This document shows, one piece after another, positions 6,418-7,802 of a DNA stretch of 7,802 nt (its first letter is position 1; every line of letters begins with the position of its first letter). The notes beneath the pieces were generated by a model. It saw nothing but the letters and a program-made list of their open reading frames with translations, had not been told where the DNA came from and ran no database searches. This DNA is from an uncultured Planctomycetaceae bacterium. Its GTDB lineage: Bacteria; Planctomycetota; Planctomycetia; Pirellulales; Thermoguttaceae. The position numbers were made by a program, and so were the translations under genes. The stretch is taken from assembly GCA_947307005.1 (NCBI GenBank), contig CAMZHY010000157.1:1-7802 (forward strand). Reading direction: 5' to 3'.

Positions 6418-7523
6418 AAGGGTTCCTCCGTCAATCGTTTAAGCAGCCCGCGCGCCCCCGGCGTCTCGCCGAGAAGCCCGAAAACCTTCGTGAAGACGAC
6501 GCTCTCGACGCCAAGCCGTCCCGCCGCGCGTTTCTTGAGGTAAAACTCGATTCGCTCCATGACGCGCGCCATGAACGCCGCCTCGCAACCTTCGCCGACG
6601 ACTATATCATACGCCGCGTCCGTCGAAACGCAATCGAGGATTTGCCGAATCCCTTCCGTCGAGACGCCCGCGTATCCCGCCGCCGCCGCCATGAGTTCCA
6701 TGCGGCAGTCGGCGACGCTCGAATGCGTGTTCATGATCCCGCCGGAAACTTTGACGAGCTTTCCGAGATGACCGCAAAGAAGAATCTCCGTAAAGCCAAG
6801 CTCCGCCGCCATATCGATCGCGTCGCCGATATAGTTGGAGCATTTGACCGCGCGGTCGAGGTCGAACGCAAAGGACTCCTTCATGAACTCGAGCCCGTAG
6901 TTCCCCGGCGCAATCGCGACTCGCGTCGCGCCGAGCGCGCGATTCTGGCGCAGTTCGACGCGAATCGTTTCCAAAATCGCGCGGTCGCTCATCGGCTCGA
7001 CGATTCCCGTCGTGCCAAGGATCGAAACGCCCCCTTCGATTCCAAAGCGCGGGTTGAACGTGCGCCGCGCCAGCTCGTCGCCCCCCGGCACGGAAACGAC
7101 GACGCGCAGCGTCCCGGGGTAGTCGAAAACGTCCATAACCTCGCGGACTTCGCGTTCGATCATCGCCCGAGGGATGGAGTTGATCGCCGCCGCGCCGACC
7201 GGCTGGTCGAGCCCGGGCTTCGTCACGCGTCCGACGCCGTCGCCGCCGTCGATCTCGACGCCGCGCGCTTCGCCGTCCCCGAAGGAGACCGTCGCGACGA
7301 CGACGCTCCCCGTCGTGACGTCGGGGTCGTCGCCGCCGTCCTTCACGACGCCGCAGGAAACTTCGTCGGGGCCGCGCTTGACGTCGACCAGTTCCGCGTC
7401 GAAGACTTCGCCGCCGGGCGTCGAAATTTGAATCCGCGTCTTGACGCGCCCGCTCAGCAGCATATACGCCGCCGCCTTCGCCGCCGCCGCCGCGCAGCTT
7501 CCCGTCGTAAAGCCGCGTCTCAT
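6414..7523 (-). CDS. cbiD: Cobalt-precorrin-5B C1-methyltransferase CbiD
   Basis: CbiD transfers a methyl group from S-adenosylmethionine to C1 of cobalt-precorrin-5B, a step diagnostic of the anaerobic B12 route. It belongs to its own fold family, not the usual corrin methyltransferases. The 369-residue length is normal. Family motifs seen: FTTGSCAAAAAKAA at residues 5-18, VKDGGDDPDVTTG at 60-72, FNPRFGIEGGVSILGTTGIV beginning at 156, and GHLGKLVKVSGGIMNTHS at 251-268. The ATG is supported by an AAAGGG ribosome binding site 6 nt upstream (7530-7535) and by the family N-terminus, which normally begins with this FTTG segment. It overlaps cbiC by 4 nt upstream and cbiF by 4 nt downstream. The alanine run near the N-terminus comes from a short GCC/GCG codon tract and is normal for the family. 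No missing motif was noticed. Confidence 0.96.
   Translation of the reverse strand: MRRGFTTGSCAAAAAKAAAYMLLSGRVKTRIQISTPGGEVFDAELVDVKRGPDEVSCGVVKDGGDDPDVTTGSVVVATVSFGDGEARGVEIDGGDGVGRVTKPGLDQPVGAAAINSIPRAMIEREVREVMDVFDYPGTLRVVVSVPGGDELARRTFNPRFGIEGGVSILGTTGIVEPMSDRAILETIRVELRQNRALGATRVAIAPGNYGLEFMKESFAFDLDRAVKCSNYIGDAIDMAAELGFTEILLCGHLGKLVKVSGGIMNTHSSVADCRMELMAAAAGYAGVSTEGIRQILDCVSTDAAYDIVVGEGCEAAFMARVMERIEFYLKKRAAGRLGVESVVFTKVFGLLGETPGARGLLKRLTEEPL
6425..6429 (-). promoter_or_regulatory. Strong ribosome binding site for cbiF
   Basis: Minus-strand GGAGG lies 7 nt before the ATG at 6417, inside the last codons of cbiD. It is the best match to the consensus inside the operon and suggests that cbiF can also initiate independently. 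Confidence 0.7.
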
Positions 7524-7802
7524 AGCGCGCCCTTTCGCATCTCGTAAAGAATCGCGTTGCAGATCGCCGCCGCGACGGAACTGCCCCCTTTGCGCCCGAC
7601 GCTAACGATATAAGGAATCGTCGTCTCCATCATCGCCTCCTTCGCCGCCTCGACGTTGACGAACCCGACGGGAACCCCGACGACGACGCGCGGAACCCGA
7701 GCGCCCGCGTCGAACGCGTCGCGCAGTCGCATGAGCGCGGTCGGCGCGTTTCCGACGACGAAAACGCAGGGCGTCTCCAGCGCGAGCGCGCGCTCGACCC
7801 CG
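7520..7802 (-). CDS. cbiC: Cobalt-precorrin-8 methylmutase CbiC, 3' end only
   Basis: CbiC (CobH in the aerobic route) moves the methyl group from C11 to C12 of the corrin ring, turning cobalt-precorrin-8 into cobyrinate. Only the last 93 residues are present. The frame stays open through the right edge, so the gene starts outside the window. The internal ATG at 7732 is not the start, because family sequence continues upstream of it (FVVGNAPTAL). Other hallmarks are VVVGVPVGFVNVEAAKEAM and PYIVSVGRKGGSSVAAAI, the conserved C-terminal core. The active-site histidine known for this family lies in the missing N-terminal half and cannot be checked. The TGA stop overlaps the cbiD start as ATGA, which indicates translational coupling. 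Identification is firm; completeness of the gene is unknown. Confidence 0.93.
   Translation of the reverse strand, partial: GVERALALETPCVFVVGNAPTALMRLRDAFDAGARVPRVVVGVPVGFVNVEAAKEAMMETTIPYIVSVGRKGGSSVAAAICNAILYEMRKGAL

Larger units (their letters stand above)
246..7802 (-). other. Anaerobic cobalamin biosynthesis operon (cbiC-D-F-G-H-JET-A plus small gene)
   Basis: Eight genes on one strand, with no gap larger than 4 nt between them. Junctions from right to left: cbiC/cbiD, cbiD/cbiF and cbiH/cbiJET are 4-nt ATGA overlaps; cbiF/cbiG overlap by 11 nt; cbiG/cbiH by 25 nt; cbiJET and cbiA are 4 nt apart; cbiA and the cysteine-rich gene overlap by 8 nt. No room exists for an internal promoter outside coding sequence, so a single transcript starting beyond the right edge is inferred. 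The encoded steps run from ring contraction to cobyrinate a,c-diamide without a missing enzyme. Confidence 0.85.

Noticed and set aside
6642..7547. Plus-strand open frame of 301 codons opposite cbiD
   Set aside because: It is arginine/aspartate-rich, has no recognisable domain and is explained by the NCG codon bias of cbiD on the other strand.

Overview
The window is a single, tightly packed minus-strand run of genes for the anaerobic (early cobalt insertion) route of cobalamin (vitamin B12) biosynthesis. Reading 5' to 3' on the minus strand, from the right edge to the left, the order is: cbiC (3' end only), cbiD, cbiF, cbiG, cbiH, a three-domain cbiJ-cbiE-cbiT fusion, cbiA, and a small gene for a nine-cysteine protein. 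A spacer of about 220 nt follows, then the probable first codons of another minus-strand gene at the left edge.

Together these enzymes cover almost the whole middle of the corrin pathway. CbiH contracts the ring and methylates C17. CbiF methylates C11. CbiG opens the lactone and removes the C20 fragment. CbiD methylates C1. CbiJ reduces the macrocycle. CbiE and CbiT methylate C5 and C15, and CbiT also decarboxylates. CbiC moves the C11 methyl to C12, giving cobyrinate. CbiA amidates side chains a and c. CbiL (C20 methylation) and the cobaltochelatase are not in the window and could lie beyond the right edge. CbiG and CbiD, with no CobG or CobF in the window, point to the anaerobic route and so to an anaerobic or facultative bacterium.

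Consecutive genes overlap or almost touch. There are three 4-nt ATGA overlaps, overlaps of 8, 11 and 25 nt, and one gap of 4 nt. Most ribosome binding sites lie inside the preceding gene. This fits one polycistronic message with translational coupling, whose promoter lies beyond the right edge.

The coding DNA is GC-rich, roughly 60-65% by eye, and favours codons ending in CG (GCG, TCG, CCG, ACG). This produces many long spurious reading frames on the opposite strand. The left spacer is clearly poorer in GC (about 47% by hand count). I cannot place the organism below 'GC-rich anaerobic bacterium'.

Most of the window is established biochemistry. The two points most worth a second look are the fusion of three successive enzymes in one 670-residue protein and the uncharacterised cysteine-rich protein coupled to cbiA.
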